From the NCBI RefSeq assembly GCF_018343775.1, contig NZ_CP074349.1, positions 5,074,001 through 5,138,000 of the forward strand: DNA of 64,000 nt. The letters are read 5' to 3'. Positions 9,422 to 18,062 of the stretch are shown here, piece by piece (positions within the stretch are counted from its first letter, which is position 1; every line of letters starts with the position of its first letter). The notes under the pieces are model-generated. The model did not search any database, was not told where the DNA came from, and saw nothing but the letters and a program-made list of their open reading frames with translations. The position numbers and the translations under genes were made by a program. The stretch comes from Pseudomonas cichorii (lineage in GTDB: Bacteria > Pseudomonadota > Gammaproteobacteria > Pseudomonadales > Pseudomonadaceae).

Positions 9422-9927
9422 GCCCCTTGCAAGAACTGCTGGCCGATGTGCCTCAACAAGGCCTGGTGCGCTGGATCGGCGTGCGCCCGCAATCACGTCT
9501 CGACATGATCGAGCTGGATGCCGTGGAGGCGCGGCGCGAAGCTGGACTGACCGGCGACCACTCACGCCCCGGCCCGCGCAATGCCCGGCAGGTGACGCTG
9601 ATTCAGTGGGAGCATCTGGCGGTGGTCAGTTCGCTATTGGGCAGGCCTATGGATAACCCTATCGTGCCCCAGGACCTGCGCCGCAATCTGGTCATCAGCG
9701 GCATCAACCTGTTCAGCCTCAAAGGCCGACGATTCAAGGTCGGTCAGGCAATCCTGGAAACCACCGGCTGGTGCCAGCCCTGCGCGCGGCTCGAACAACG
9801 CCTGGGCCACGGGACCTTCCAGGCCGTACGCGGCCATGGCGGAATCACCGCCCGAGTGATACAAAGTGGAATCATTCGACTGGATGACATGCTGCGAGTC
9901 GAACCATTGGAGCCACCAGCGATATAA
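9418..9927 (+). CDS. MOSC domain-containing protein
   Basis: 169 residues. It shows the MOSC core: 'HSRPGPRNARQVTLIQWEHL', 'LRRNLVISGINLFSLKGRRFKVG' and a conserved Cys in 'TGWCQPCARLEQRLG' (about residue 117) that in the family binds molybdenum cofactor sulfur or carries sulfur to substrates. No N-terminal MOSC_N barrel is present, so it is the short stand-alone type. It is coupled to the upstream DUF1780 gene by a 4-base overlap. The physiological substrate is unknown. Confidence 0.88.
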   Translation: MSPLQELLADVPQQGLVRWIGVRPQSRLDMIELDAVEARREAGLTGDHSRPGPRNARQVTLIQWEHLAVVSSLLGRPMDNPIVPQDLRRNLVISGINLFSLKGRRFKVGQAILETTGWCQPCARLEQRLGHGTFQAVRGHGGITARVIQSGIIRLDDMLRVEPLEPPAI

Positions 9928-9963
9928 CGCACTGACAGCAGGCAACGTCTGCAAGAGGCAAAA

Positions 9964-10137
9964 ATGAGCAGCCGTCTGAACCCGGACGACCAAAGCCGTG
10001 TCCAACACTACCTCAACGCCCCCCAGCATCAGGTTGAGCGCAGGCCTTTTCGGCCATGGCTGCTCCTTGTTCTGGTAATTGCCGTGGTCATCGGCCTGGG
10101 CTTGCTGAGCCGTTTACTGAGCTATCTGACGCTATGA
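9964..10137 (+). CDS. DUF3094-family small membrane protein
   Basis: 57 residues. The N-terminal half is charged (LNPDDQSRVQHYLNAPQHQVERRPFRP) and the C-terminal half is a single membrane helix (WLLLVLVIAVVIGLGLLSRLL). This pattern and length match DUF3094, a small protein found next to ndh in Pseudomonas. It probably sits in the inner membrane with its N-terminus in the cytoplasm. Function is unknown. Confidence 0.85.
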   Translation: MSSRLNPDDQSRVQHYLNAPQHQVERRPFRPWLLLVLVIAVVIGLGLLSRLLSYLTL

Positions 10138-10203
10138 GCTGCCTTGCGCTCGCGAAGATCGAGCTCCTGCCCCCGAATTCCTTAAACCTTCCGAGTAATC
10201 CTT

Positions 10204-11502
10204 ATGACTCATCGTATTGTCATCGTTGGCGGAGGCGCTGGCGGTCTGGAGCTGGCAACCCGTCTGGGTAAAACCCTGGGCAAGAAAGGCACCGCCAGCG
10301 TGACGCTGGTGGACGCCAATCTGACGCACATCTGGAAACCCCTGCTGCATGAAGTGGCCGCCGGTTCACTCAACTCGTATGAAGACGAACTGAACTACGT
10401 GGCCCAGTCCAAGTGGAACAACTTCCAGTTTCAACTCGGGCGCATGACCGGTCTGGACCGTGAAAGCCGCCAGATTCACCTGGCCGCCACACTGGACGAA
10501 AACGGCGCAGAACTGGTGCCGGCACGCAGCCTGGGTTACGACTCGCTGGTGCTGGCCGTGGGCAGTACCACCAATGATTTCGGCACCAAGGGCGCAGCTG
10601 AGCACTGCCTGTTCCTGGACAGTCGCAAACAGGCAGAACGCTTCCACCAGCAACTGCTCAACCACTACTTGCGCGCTCACGCCGGACAAGCCGACAGCGC
10701 TCAGGAAATCACCGTGGCCATCGTCGGCGCTGGCGCAACCGGCGTGGAACTGGCCGCCGAACTGCACAACGCCGCCCATGAACTGGCGTCTTACGGACTG
10801 GGCCAGATCAAACCGGAAAACCTGCGCATCACCGTGATCGAAGCCGGGCCACGGGTGCTGCCTGCCTTGCCTGAACGCATTGGCGCACCGGTGCATAAAA
10901 CCCTGGAGAAACTGGGCGTGACCGTGCTGACCAACTCGTCAGTCAGCGAAGTGACGGCCGAAGGCCTGGTCACGGCCAGCGGCCAGGTCATACCGGCGGT
11001 CCTGAAAGTCTGGGCGGCAGGCATTCGGGCCCCGGCCTTCCTGCATGAACTCGACGGGCTGGAAAGCAACCGCATCAACCAGTTGCAAGTGCTGCCGACT
11101 CTGCAGACCACCCGGGATGAAAACATCTTCGCCTTTGGCGACTGCGCCGCCTGCCCACAGAAAGGCACCGACCGCAACGTTCCGCCTCGCGCCCAGGCCG
11201 CTCACCAGCAGGCTTCGTTGCTGGTCAAATCACTGCGCCTGCGGATCGAAGGCAAGGAACTGCCGGAATACACCTACAAGGATTACGGCTCCCTGATTTC
11301 CCTGTCGAGTTTCTCGGCGGTGGGTAACCTGATGGGGAATCTGATGGGCAGCGTAATGCTTGAAGGCTGGCTGGCGCGGATGTTCTATATCTCGCTGTAC
11401 CGTATGCACCAGATGGCGCTATATGGCACTTTCCGTACCTTGATGTTGATGCTCGGGAGCAAGATTGGTAAAGGGACCGAGCCACGGATGAAGTTGCATT
11501 AA
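10204..11502 (+). CDS. ndh: Type II NADH:quinone oxidoreductase
   Basis: 432 residues. The FAD-binding dinucleotide fold is at the N-terminus (IVIVGGGAGGLELATRL), the NADH-binding fold at about 175-205 (AIVGAGATGVELAAEL), and the second FAD contact in 'IFAFGDCAACP'. The C-terminal amphipathic part (LMGSVMLEGWLARMFYISLYRMHQMALYG, split by charged residues) anchors it to the membrane surface. It feeds electrons from NADH to the quinone pool without pumping protons. A strong hairpin follows at 11522-11549. Position downstream of the DUF3094 gene agrees with other Pseudomonas genomes. Confidence 0.95.
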   Translation: MTHRIVIVGGGAGGLELATRLGKTLGKKGTASVTLVDANLTHIWKPLLHEVAAGSLNSYEDELNYVAQSKWNNFQFQLGRMTGLDRESRQIHLAATLDENGAELVPARSLGYDSLVLAVGSTTNDFGTKGAAEHCLFLDSRKQAERFHQQLLNHYLRAHAGQADSAQEITVAIVGAGATGVELAAELHNAAHELASYGLGQIKPENLRITVIEAGPRVLPALPERIGAPVHKTLEKLGVTVLTNSSVSEVTAEGLVTASGQVIPAVLKVWAAGIRAPAFLHELDGLESNRINQLQVLPTLQTTRDENIFAFGDCAACPQKGTDRNVPPRAQAAHQQASLLVKSLRLRIEGKELPEYTYKDYGSLISLSSFSAVGNLMGNLMGSVMLEGWLARMFYISLYRMHQMALYGTFRTLMLMLGSKIGKGTEPRMKLH

Positions 11503-11521
11503 GCTGTAAGCGTCAAGTTTC

Positions 11522-11549
11522 AATAAGCGCCTGGGGTCAGGCGCTTATT
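11522..11549. terminator. Bidirectional hairpin between ndh and the regulator gene
   Basis: A perfect 12-bp stem AATAAGCGCCTG / CAGGCGCTTATT with a 4-base loop, followed on the plus strand by T-rich sequence (ggtattttttcattttt). It serves ndh. The right arm is also coding for the last residues of the convergent regulator, whose stop is at 11537-11539. Confidence 0.8.
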
Positions 11550-13243
11550 TGGTATTTTTTCATTTTTGAATACAGTGTCGGGCGACTTATTCCCAGCGCC
11601 AGAGCGGCTTTGGAGACATTGAAGTTCATGGCTTTCAGTGCAAGAAAGATGGCTTGTTTTTCGGCATCGTGCATCAAAGGCTGATCGAAATCAGGGCTTA
11701 TGGCTTGATGGGAAACAGCGGACTGCCTGATAAGATCATTGATCTCATTGGTGTATTCATCCTCGGACTTGAAGCGTCGGGGAGCATTGGCCAACTGCCG
11801 AACGACCCGTTTCAATTGTGAAATATTTTCCTTCCAGTCCTGCTTTTTCAGAAGTTTGCAAAGGCGGACGGGAATGGCTGATCTTTTACCCTGCGCATGT
11901 TCTTCACGCCAGAAAAAGCTCGTATAAAGCTCCACATCTTTTGGCCTTTTTCGCAAAGGTGGAAGCTCAAGGTTATGACGACTCAATACTCCGAGCAGTT
12001 TGGGATGCAGTCTCTGCTCATGGAGTACGACGCCCATTGCATCGGTTGTTGCCATAAGAATCTTGAGCCCTGATGTGTGTTGATGCTCTTTCAAGGCCTG
12101 AAAAAGATACACCTGTATGGAGATGGGCAAAACATCAACACCGTCTATAAACAAAGTCCGGTTCTGGAAAATATCAGGATGAAACTCCCACCTGCCGACT
12201 TGATCGTCCGTCATGACGTAACACAGGATTTTTTCCTTGAAATCTGCGACAGACAATCGGGAACAGTCGATGACCCGCATTTCTTTATGAGTGCTTTCAT
12301 CTACACCATGAAGCGCTTGTGCAAAAGTGCTCTTTCCGGTGCCGGGTTCTCCAGAGATCAACAGAGCCTCGTTCAAACCGACATACTGCTTTGCAGTCTC
12401 TATGGCATTCTGAAAGAGAGTGGACACTCCCAATAATTTATCGAACCCGATGCCTGACTCTTCCCTCAGACCTTGATCGGGAAGCGTGGACGCTGTAGAA
12501 AACCTTCTGAATATATTTACAACAGAAACGATTCTACCGTCGTCATCAGCAATGGGAATGGCCGTATCCACCAAGGGAATTTCGTCTTCACCTCGTAGAA
12601 TGACAACCTTCTTGTTTACGTAGCCACGCTTTTGCGTAAAGACATCTCCGATGATCGGCTCAAACCCAAGCAAATCGCGAAACTGGCGTTTCGCATCGTC
12701 TATCTTGAGCATTTTCTTTCCGGCTTCATTTATATACTTCAGGAAACCTGACTGGTCGAGAACGAGCAAACCATCTTCAATCAGCCCACTGACGGCATCT
12801 CTTTCCCGGATGGATTGCCGGAGGAATATTGAGAATTTGTTGAGCAGGATATTCTGCCCAACCACGTGGACACCGATACGACCGACCGCTGACAGAATGT
12901 GTTTATCAACCTCGGCATGACCGTCTTTCTTTATTGAGACGACAAAAAACATATCGACCTGATCGGGAAGGATCTTCCAATAAAACAAATGCGTATGACT
13001 TTCGGATGAGGACAACACCCCTGAGTTTTCTTTCAGGTTTTCTGGCAGCACACCGGGAATGTAAACCAGACCGCGAGACACAACCATATTACTGTTGTGA
13101 TCATAAAGGGCGAGCGAGAAATTATACTCGCCCCAAACAAGGCTAAGTACGTCCCCTATCAGGTTCAGCTCATCATCAAAATCACAAGACTCGCCGTGGT
13201 GTGATGCCTTCATTCCATTGATGCCCACTTCATAGCCTGCCAT
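11537..13243 (-). CDS. NtrC/TyrR/DhaR-type transcription regulator lacking the GAFTGA loop
   Basis: 568 residues. The N-terminal 130 residues form an unassigned, perhaps GAF-like sensor domain. A PAS-like segment covers about 150-245 (GLIEDGLLVLDQSGFLKYINEAG). The AAA+ domain has Walker A GEPGTGKS at 298-305 and Walker B-like TLFIDGVD at about 363-370. A Fis-type helix-turn-helix ends the protein (NVSKAALALGISRPTLYSKM). Where sigma54 activators have GAFTGA, this one reads CYVMTDDQVGRWEF, and the second Walker B acid is shifted. By analogy with TyrR and DhaR it may act at sigma70 promoters. It is divergent from the ABC transporter operon at 13539 and is its obvious candidate regulator. ATG 13243 was taken; an ATG at 13213 is possible. 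Confidence 0.85.
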   Translation of the reverse strand: MAGYEVGINGMKASHHGESCDFDDELNLIGDVLSLVWGEYNFSLALYDHNSNMVVSRGLVYIPGVLPENLKENSGVLSSSESHTHLFYWKILPDQVDMFFVVSIKKDGHAEVDKHILSAVGRIGVHVVGQNILLNKFSIFLRQSIRERDAVSGLIEDGLLVLDQSGFLKYINEAGKKMLKIDDAKRQFRDLLGFEPIIGDVFTQKRGYVNKKVVILRGEDEIPLVDTAIPIADDDGRIVSVVNIFRRFSTASTLPDQGLREESGIGFDKLLGVSTLFQNAIETAKQYVGLNEALLISGEPGTGKSTFAQALHGVDESTHKEMRVIDCSRLSVADFKEKILCYVMTDDQVGRWEFHPDIFQNRTLFIDGVDVLPISIQVYLFQALKEHQHTSGLKILMATTDAMGVVLHEQRLHPKLLGVLSRHNLELPPLRKRPKDVELYTSFFWREEHAQGKRSAIPVRLCKLLKKQDWKENISQLKRVVRQLANAPRRFKSEDEYTNEINDLIRQSAVSHQAISPDFDQPLMHDAEKQAIFLALKAMNFNVSKAALALGISRPTLYSKMKKYQISA

Positions 13244-13356
13244 GTAGATTATCGCTCTCTTTCTACCATAAAATAATACCTACCTGCTGACTCGCTCAAA
13301 AGCGGCTAATATTTCACCGCTCCCGCCCAGCGAAGATATGACTGCACCTGCACAAA

Positions 13357-13373
13357 TGTAAAGTTTTTTTACA
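13357..13373. promoter_or_regulatory. TGTAAA-N5-TTTACA inverted repeat in divergent promoter region
   Basis: TGTAAA at 13357-13362 and TTTACA at 13368-13373 with 5 bases between form a dyad, one base shorter than the TyrR box (TGTAAA-N6-TTTACA). It lies in the intergenic region between the regulator (start 13243) and the ABC operon (start 13539). On the minus strand the TTTACA arm is followed after 18 bases by TATCTT, a plausible promoter for the regulator, so binding there could autoregulate. Operator function is inferred. Confidence 0.45.
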
Positions 13374-13538
13374 ACAATTCAAAAACACCCTTATTCCATT
13401 CTCTAAGAATAGATTTTTTTGTTCTTTGCCAAGTACTTGAGCGACTGATAGTTTACCGAACCAATTGTGAAGTCTCCATACGCTGAACGTACCCAGCAGT
13501 ATCAAGGGATATCTCGCTTCCCACCATGGAGTCACTCA

Positions 13539-14267
13539 ATGCTTGAAGCCAAAGAATTATATAAATTTTTTGGAGACAGAGCCGTATTGGACGGTGTATC
13601 CCTTTCTCTTGAAAAAGGAAAGGTACTGGCACTTTGCGGTCCCAGTGGTTGTGGAAAAAGCACTTTGCTACGGATCCTGAGCGGGCTTGAACCGTCCACT
13701 CGGGGCTCGGTGTTTCTTGGGGATATTCCCATCAATCGTGAAGCCTTGCGCAAGCCTGAAGTGCGGGGACGTATTGGCTTTGTTTTCCAGCGCCCGGCGC
13801 TCTACCCCACTATGCGAGTGATGGAAAACATCACGCTGGCCTTGCGCAAAGTCAGGCAGCTTTCTCATCAGGATGCAGAAGAAAAAGCCTATGAAGCGCT
13901 GGGTAAGGTTCGCCTTACCGACAAAAGTACAGCCTGGCCCGCTACGCTGTCCGGTGGCCAGGCCCAGCGCGCGTCAATCGCCCGCGCACTCGCACTTGAG
14001 CCTGACGTGTTGCTACTGGATGAACCCACTTCTGCCCTGGACCCGGAACTTGTCCACGAAGTGCTCGACGTCATGCGCGGCCTGGCTCGCGGCGGCACAA
14101 CGATGGCCGTGGCCACTCATGAACTCGCCTTTGCCAGGGAAGTGGCGCATGAAGTTGCCTTTTTCGACCACGGGAAAAACCTGGAGACACAACCTGCCGA
14201 GGACTTTTTCAAACGTCCGCAAACGGATCGGGCCGCTCGCTTTATCGAAAGCATCTTACATCGCTAG
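13539..14267 (+). CDS. Polar amino acid-type ABC transporter, ATP-binding subunit
   Basis: 242 residues from ATG 13539, preceded by GGAG; an upstream in-frame start at 13467 has no support. It contains Walker A GPSGCGKST, Q-loop VFQRPAL, signature LSGGQAQR, Walker B LLLDEPTSALD and the switch His in ATHELAF, the pattern of the HisP/GlnQ group. It is the first gene of an operon with a binding protein, two permeases and a flavin monooxygenase. It powers import of a small, probably amino-acid-like, solute. Confidence 0.93.
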   Translation: MLEAKELYKFFGDRAVLDGVSLSLEKGKVLALCGPSGCGKSTLLRILSGLEPSTRGSVFLGDIPINREALRKPEVRGRIGFVFQRPALYPTMRVMENITLALRKVRQLSHQDAEEKAYEALGKVRLTDKSTAWPATLSGGQAQRASIARALALEPDVLLLDEPTSALDPELVHEVLDVMRGLARGGTTMAVATHELAFAREVAHEVAFFDHGKNLETQPAEDFFKRPQTDRAARFIESILHR

Positions 14268-14373
14268 CTGGGCTTCACAGTCCGTGACATGCATGCCTTA
14301 GCTGATCGGCATTAATCCGCTGGAATGACTTTATTCCGAGACAACTTACTAGATATTTATATGGAGCAAGCCT

Positions 14374-15195
14374 ATGAAAAGAAAATTGTTGTGGGCAGGA
14401 ATTCTCGCGATCTCTTCTTTTCTTTCTTTGCCCGCCATCGCAGCCGAAACGGTATCGGTGCTGGATCAAGTCAAGCAGCGCGGCAAACTGGTCATTGGCG
14501 TAGATCCCAGCGCACCGCCCATGGCGCAGATCGGCGCGGACGGTAAAAGTGTCGGTTTCGCTCCGGACCTTGCCAGGGCCGTGGCCAAAGAGCTGAATGT
14601 GAGTGTCGAGTTCAAGCCCATTTCCGGAGCCGTTCAGATTCCCTCCATCAAGAACGGCGACATCGATGCGATGTTCGGATCAACCACACCCACCGTAAAA
14701 CGTGAGCAGGTCCTGGATTTCACCATCGTTTATAACTGGGACTATGTGGTGCCGCTGGTCCGGGCCGGTGAAAGTGGCGATATCAAGACCTACACACCAC
14801 CCAGACGTGTTTCAACCTCAAAGAACAATTACGCCGCCCAACTCTTCAAAGACCTTGTGCCCACCGGCCAGGTAACGTTTTTTGATAACTACAGCGATGC
14901 CGTTGAAGCCCTGCGCTCCAACCAGACAGATGCCGTGCTGCTCAACAGTTTTTCAGCCAAGGCCTACGCCAAACGTTATGGCGACAGCCTCAAGATTGGC
15001 GAAGCGTTCTTTACTGACCCACAGGCAATCATCGTGCGGCAGAACGACTCGCTCTGGCGTAATTACCTGAACCACACCATTCAGAAAATCTGGGCCCGTG
15101 GTGAGTTTGCCGAACTGTACGAAAAGCACTTTGGCTACACGCCTGAATTCACTATCTGGTCCCAATACAGACTGCAGCCAGGTATCGAGAATTGA
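14374..15195 (+). CDS. ABC transporter periplasmic substrate-binding protein (family 3)
   Basis: 273 residues with a cleavable signal peptide (about 1-24, ending PAIAA). The mature protein has the family 3 pattern: 'LVIGVDPSAPPMAQIGADGKSVGFAPDLARAVAKEL', 'KNGDIDAMFGSTTPTVKREQVLDFTIVY' and a C-terminal lobe ending 'EKHFGYTPEF'. Such proteins bind amino acids or close analogues. GGAG precedes the ATG. A gap of 106 bases follows the ATPase gene, and the TGA overlaps the TTG start of the next permease. Confidence 0.93.
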   Translation: MKRKLLWAGILAISSFLSLPAIAAETVSVLDQVKQRGKLVIGVDPSAPPMAQIGADGKSVGFAPDLARAVAKELNVSVEFKPISGAVQIPSIKNGDIDAMFGSTTPTVKREQVLDFTIVYNWDYVVPLVRAGESGDIKTYTPPRRVSTSKNNYAAQLFKDLVPTGQVTFFDNYSDAVEALRSNQTDAVLLNSFSAKAYAKRYGDSLKIGEAFFTDPQAIIVRQNDSLWRNYLNHTIQKIWARGEFAELYEKHFGYTPEFTIWSQYRLQPGIEN

Positions 15196-15812
15196 CACCG
15201 TTCTGGGATGAGGCGAGCACTCTATTCGCCTCGGCGTTTACCACAACTCTGCTTTTGGCCGTCACGAGCCTGGTTATAACTGCACTCCTCAGCGCCCCTG
15301 TCGCCCTGGCGCTACACGCCAGGTCTGCATGGGCTCGGGGGTATGTAGACCTGGCGATGAAAATCCCTCTGATCGTCAAACTTTTCGTGTGCTTTTATCT
15401 TCTGCAACTCAACCCGCTGGCATGCGGGGTGATCGCGCTTGTATTGCATCAAGTGGGGTATTGCGCCGAAATCCTGTCGGGAGGGCTTAGAGCGGTTCCC
15501 GCCGAGTATGAAGACGCCGCCCTGAGTTCCGGCTTGTCATGGTCGCGAACCGCTTTTTCAATCCGCTTACCCGAAGCCTTGCGCCTGGTCGCACCTTCGC
15601 TGGTGCTACAAACCGCGGAAATCATTAAAAACACCTCGATCGTCTCACTCATTGGCGTTGTTGAACTCACCGGCGCATCGGAAACATTGCAGTCGCAAAC
15701 CTTTGAATACTTGCGCGGCTTCCTCGCCGCAGCAGCCTCATATGCCGTGTTGACGCTACCGATAATGGCCGCTGGCTATTTCATGGAAAAAAGATTACGG
15801 AGCAGGATATGA
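15192..15812 (+). CDS. ABC transporter permease (HisM/HisQ family), first
   Basis: 206 residues from a TTG that overlaps the binding-protein stop (TTGA). It has about five membrane helices and the permease coupling motif at 'EYEDAALSSGLSWSRTAFSIRLPEALR' (EAA-like loop). It pairs with the second permease to make the membrane channel of the importer. The 4-base overlaps on both sides indicate tight translational coupling. The start codon is non-ATG and inferred from position. Confidence 0.88.
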   Translation: MTPFWDEASTLFASAFTTTLLLAVTSLVITALLSAPVALALHARSAWARGYVDLAMKIPLIVKLFVCFYLLQLNPLACGVIALVLHQVGYCAEILSGGLRAVPAEYEDAALSSGLSWSRTAFSIRLPEALRLVAPSLVLQTAEIIKNTSIVSLIGVVELTGASETLQSQTFEYLRGFLAAAASYAVLTLPIMAAGYFMEKRLRSRI

Positions 15813-16582
15813 AAATCATCCTGTCCATTATTGGCCGATACCGGCTGCTGATCATTCTTGGCCTTTTTGGTGTATGGGCACTGATCGACCCGGTCTGGAA
15901 AGAACTGGCTTCGTCCTGGCCGTTTTTCCTGGAGGGGCTTTATACGACAGCTATTTATTCCATGACGGGTGTCGTGCTGGGTCTGGTCTTTGGCGGGTTA
16001 TTGGCGAGTCTGCGGCTCGCCGGTGGCCCGCTGGGTTTTATCGGGGGCTTCATTGTTGTGGCCACGCAAGCAGTGCCGCCGCTTTTCATTATCAGCGCCG
16101 CCTATCTGGTATCACCCGAGGTATTACCCTTCAGGGTGACACCGGCAACGGCCGCAGTCGTGGCGCTGACTCTGATCGGGGGAAGCTATTATTGCGAAGC
16201 CCTGCGCAGTGCAATTGCGGGAGTCGAACGGCTACAGATCGAAGCCGCAGAAATCACCGGCCTTTCACGCAGAACAATATTGCTGCGCATCATATTGCCT
16301 CAGGCACTGATCTCCTGCGTCCCGGCACTGGGCGCGATATCCATTGTGGTTTTCAAACTGTCCACACTGCTTTATCCACTCGGCATTACCGACTTCTTCA
16401 GAACAACCGTACTGGTGAATAACCGGGTGGTTGCCCCGTGGCAGTGCTACGCCCTTATCGCTGGTTTTTACTATGTCATGAGCGATGTTCTGCAGTGGGT
16501 CATCAACCGGATATCCGCACGTATTGCCGGCAATTCACCCCTGGAGCACGAGAACCAGAGCGCCAAAGTTGCCGTTAGTTGA
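15809..16582 (+). CDS. ABC transporter permease (HisM/HisQ family), second
   Basis: 257 residues. The ATG overlaps the previous TGA (ATGA). It has an N-terminal membrane helix, a core of further helices and the EAA loop 'IEAAEITGLSRRTILLRIILPQAL'. It is longer than the first permease by an extra N-terminal segment. Together with 15192-15812 it forms a heterodimeric channel. It is followed after 22 bases by the monooxygenase gene with a strong AAGGAG site. Confidence 0.9.
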   Translation: MKIILSIIGRYRLLIILGLFGVWALIDPVWKELASSWPFFLEGLYTTAIYSMTGVVLGLVFGGLLASLRLAGGPLGFIGGFIVVATQAVPPLFIISAAYLVSPEVLPFRVTPATAAVVALTLIGGSYYCEALRSAIAGVERLQIEAAEITGLSRRTILLRIILPQALISCVPALGAISIVVFKLSTLLYPLGITDFFRTTVLVNNRVVAPWQCYALIAGFYYVMSDVLQWVINRISARIAGNSPLEHENQSAKVAVS

Positions 16583-16604
16583 AACCCCATACAAGGAGTA
16601 AACC

Positions 16605-17939
16605 ATGACCACTCAACGCCAACTGCACCTGGCTGCATTCGGCGCTCTTGGGGGTAACCATATTGCCTCCTGGCGTCATCCGAAAGCCGACACTGCTCAG
16701 GTGCTCAGCGCCGCCTACTACAAAGACTTCGCCCGACTGGCCGAGCGAGGTCTTTTCGACCTGATCTTCTTTCCGGACATTCTGGCGGTGGCACAGGACC
16801 GGGATAAAGACGGCTTTAAAAACATAGCCAAGGGTATTCCCTTTCGAGCAGAGCCCATCAGCACGCTCGCATTGATTGCCGGGGTAACTGAGCATATTGG
16901 TCTGGTAGGCACAGTATCGACAGCCCATACACAACCGTTCAATGTTGCCCGCACGTTTGCCTGGCTGGATCATCTCAGCGGCGGGCGCGTTGGCTGGAAT
17001 ATCGTGACGACAGCCAGCGAGGCGGAATCGCGCAACTTTGGCTCAGGCCTGCCACCTCATGATGAGCGATACGCCCGCGCTGAAGAGTTTGTCGCCGTAG
17101 TACGCAAGCTTTGGGATAGCTGGAAGGACAACGCCATTCTCGGTGACAAGGAAAACGCCCGGTTCGCCGATCCTGCACGGGTGACACCTATCAACCATGA
17201 AAGCCGGTTCTACAAGGTTGAAGGTCCGCTCAATGTCCCTCGCTCACCTCAAGGCCATCCGGTGCTGTTCCAGGCTGGCGCTTCGGATGTCGGCAGAAGC
17301 TTCGCTGCCCAGACTGCCGATGCCGTGTTCTTTGCGGCGCAGACCCGTGAGGACGCGCAACGAATCGTCTCGGATATCCGTCGACTGGCACAGCTCCACG
17401 GGCGCTCGGCCGAAGGGGTACGCCTGTTGCTGGGTGTTCTGGTTATTGTCGGTGAGACCGAAGAACAGGCCCGCGAGAAACAGGCCGAGCTGGGGCGTTT
17501 GCTGGAACCCGAGGTGGGTAGAGCCCTGTTATTTGAACTCATTGGTGTCGACCTGTCTGACTGGCCGCTGGACGGCCCGTTTCCAGAACTCGATCCCGCG
17601 GCCGTTCCCGGTATTAAAAGCCGATATGAATTACTTCGGGACATGGCGAAACGTGAGCAGATGACACTCAGACAAGTCATCGAGCGCGTAGCCAGCGCGG
17701 CAGGACATCGAGTCGTGGTGGGCAACCCGCAGCAAGTGGCCGACCAATTACTGGACTGGTTCGATGCAGGGCTCGTGGATGGCTATGCAGTCATGTGGCC
17801 ACATCTGCTAGGCGGCATGCAGGACTTCGTCGACCTGGTCATACCTGAACTGCAACGACGCAATGCTTACCGCACCGCTTACACGGGCAATACACTGCGC
17901 TCGCACCTGGAATTACCGAACCTCGACCTGCCGGCGTAA
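16605..17939 (+). CDS. NtaA/DszA-type FMN-dependent monooxygenase (LLM family)
   Basis: 444 residues, ATG after AAGGAG. It is a flavin-dependent luciferase-like monooxygenase of the NtaA/SnaA/DszA/SfnG-related long subgroup: 'AAFGALGGNHIASWRHP', 'LAERGLFDLIFFPD', 'ARTFAWLDHLSGGRVGWNIVTTASEAESRNFG', 'DERYARAEEFVAVVRKLWDSW', 'HPVLFQAGASDVGRSFAA'. Family members use reduced FMN from a separate reductase to oxidise nitrilotriacetate, sulfones or similar compounds. None of the window genes is an obvious reductase. Placement behind an ABC importer implies its substrate is imported by that system. Confidence 0.92.
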   Translation: MTTQRQLHLAAFGALGGNHIASWRHPKADTAQVLSAAYYKDFARLAERGLFDLIFFPDILAVAQDRDKDGFKNIAKGIPFRAEPISTLALIAGVTEHIGLVGTVSTAHTQPFNVARTFAWLDHLSGGRVGWNIVTTASEAESRNFGSGLPPHDERYARAEEFVAVVRKLWDSWKDNAILGDKENARFADPARVTPINHESRFYKVEGPLNVPRSPQGHPVLFQAGASDVGRSFAAQTADAVFFAAQTREDAQRIVSDIRRLAQLHGRSAEGVRLLLGVLVIVGETEEQAREKQAELGRLLEPEVGRALLFELIGVDLSDWPLDGPFPELDPAAVPGIKSRYELLRDMAKREQMTLRQVIERVASAAGHRVVVGNPQQVADQLLDWFDAGLVDGYAVMWPHLLGGMQDFVDLVIPELQRRNAYRTAYTGNTLRSHLELPNLDLPA

Positions 17940-17951
17940 AGCCGACACGCT

Positions 17952-17977
17952 AGCCCCATCTCACGGCAGGTGGGGCT
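17952..17977 (+). terminator. Hairpin after the monooxygenase gene
   Basis: AGCCCCA at 17952-17958 pairs with TGGGGCT at 17971-17977. There is no clear T-run, so it may be a weak or Rho-assisted end of the ABC-monooxygenase operon. Confidence 0.45.
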
Positions 17978-18062
17978 CATGCTGCATTGAATCAGGCAAG
18001 GGTGATGCGGTTGGCAGATTTAATTATGTAATGGGGAAGAGCACCACCTTCAAGCAGAGTAC

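Noticed and set aside
13467-13538. Upstream start of the ABC ATPase gene
   Set aside because: The extra 24 residues precede the normal N-terminus of this family; GGAG sits just before ATG 13539.
13244-13538. Sigma54 promoter for the ABC operon
   Set aside because: No TGGCAC-N5-TTGC-like sequence was found, and the neighbouring regulator lacks GAFTGA.
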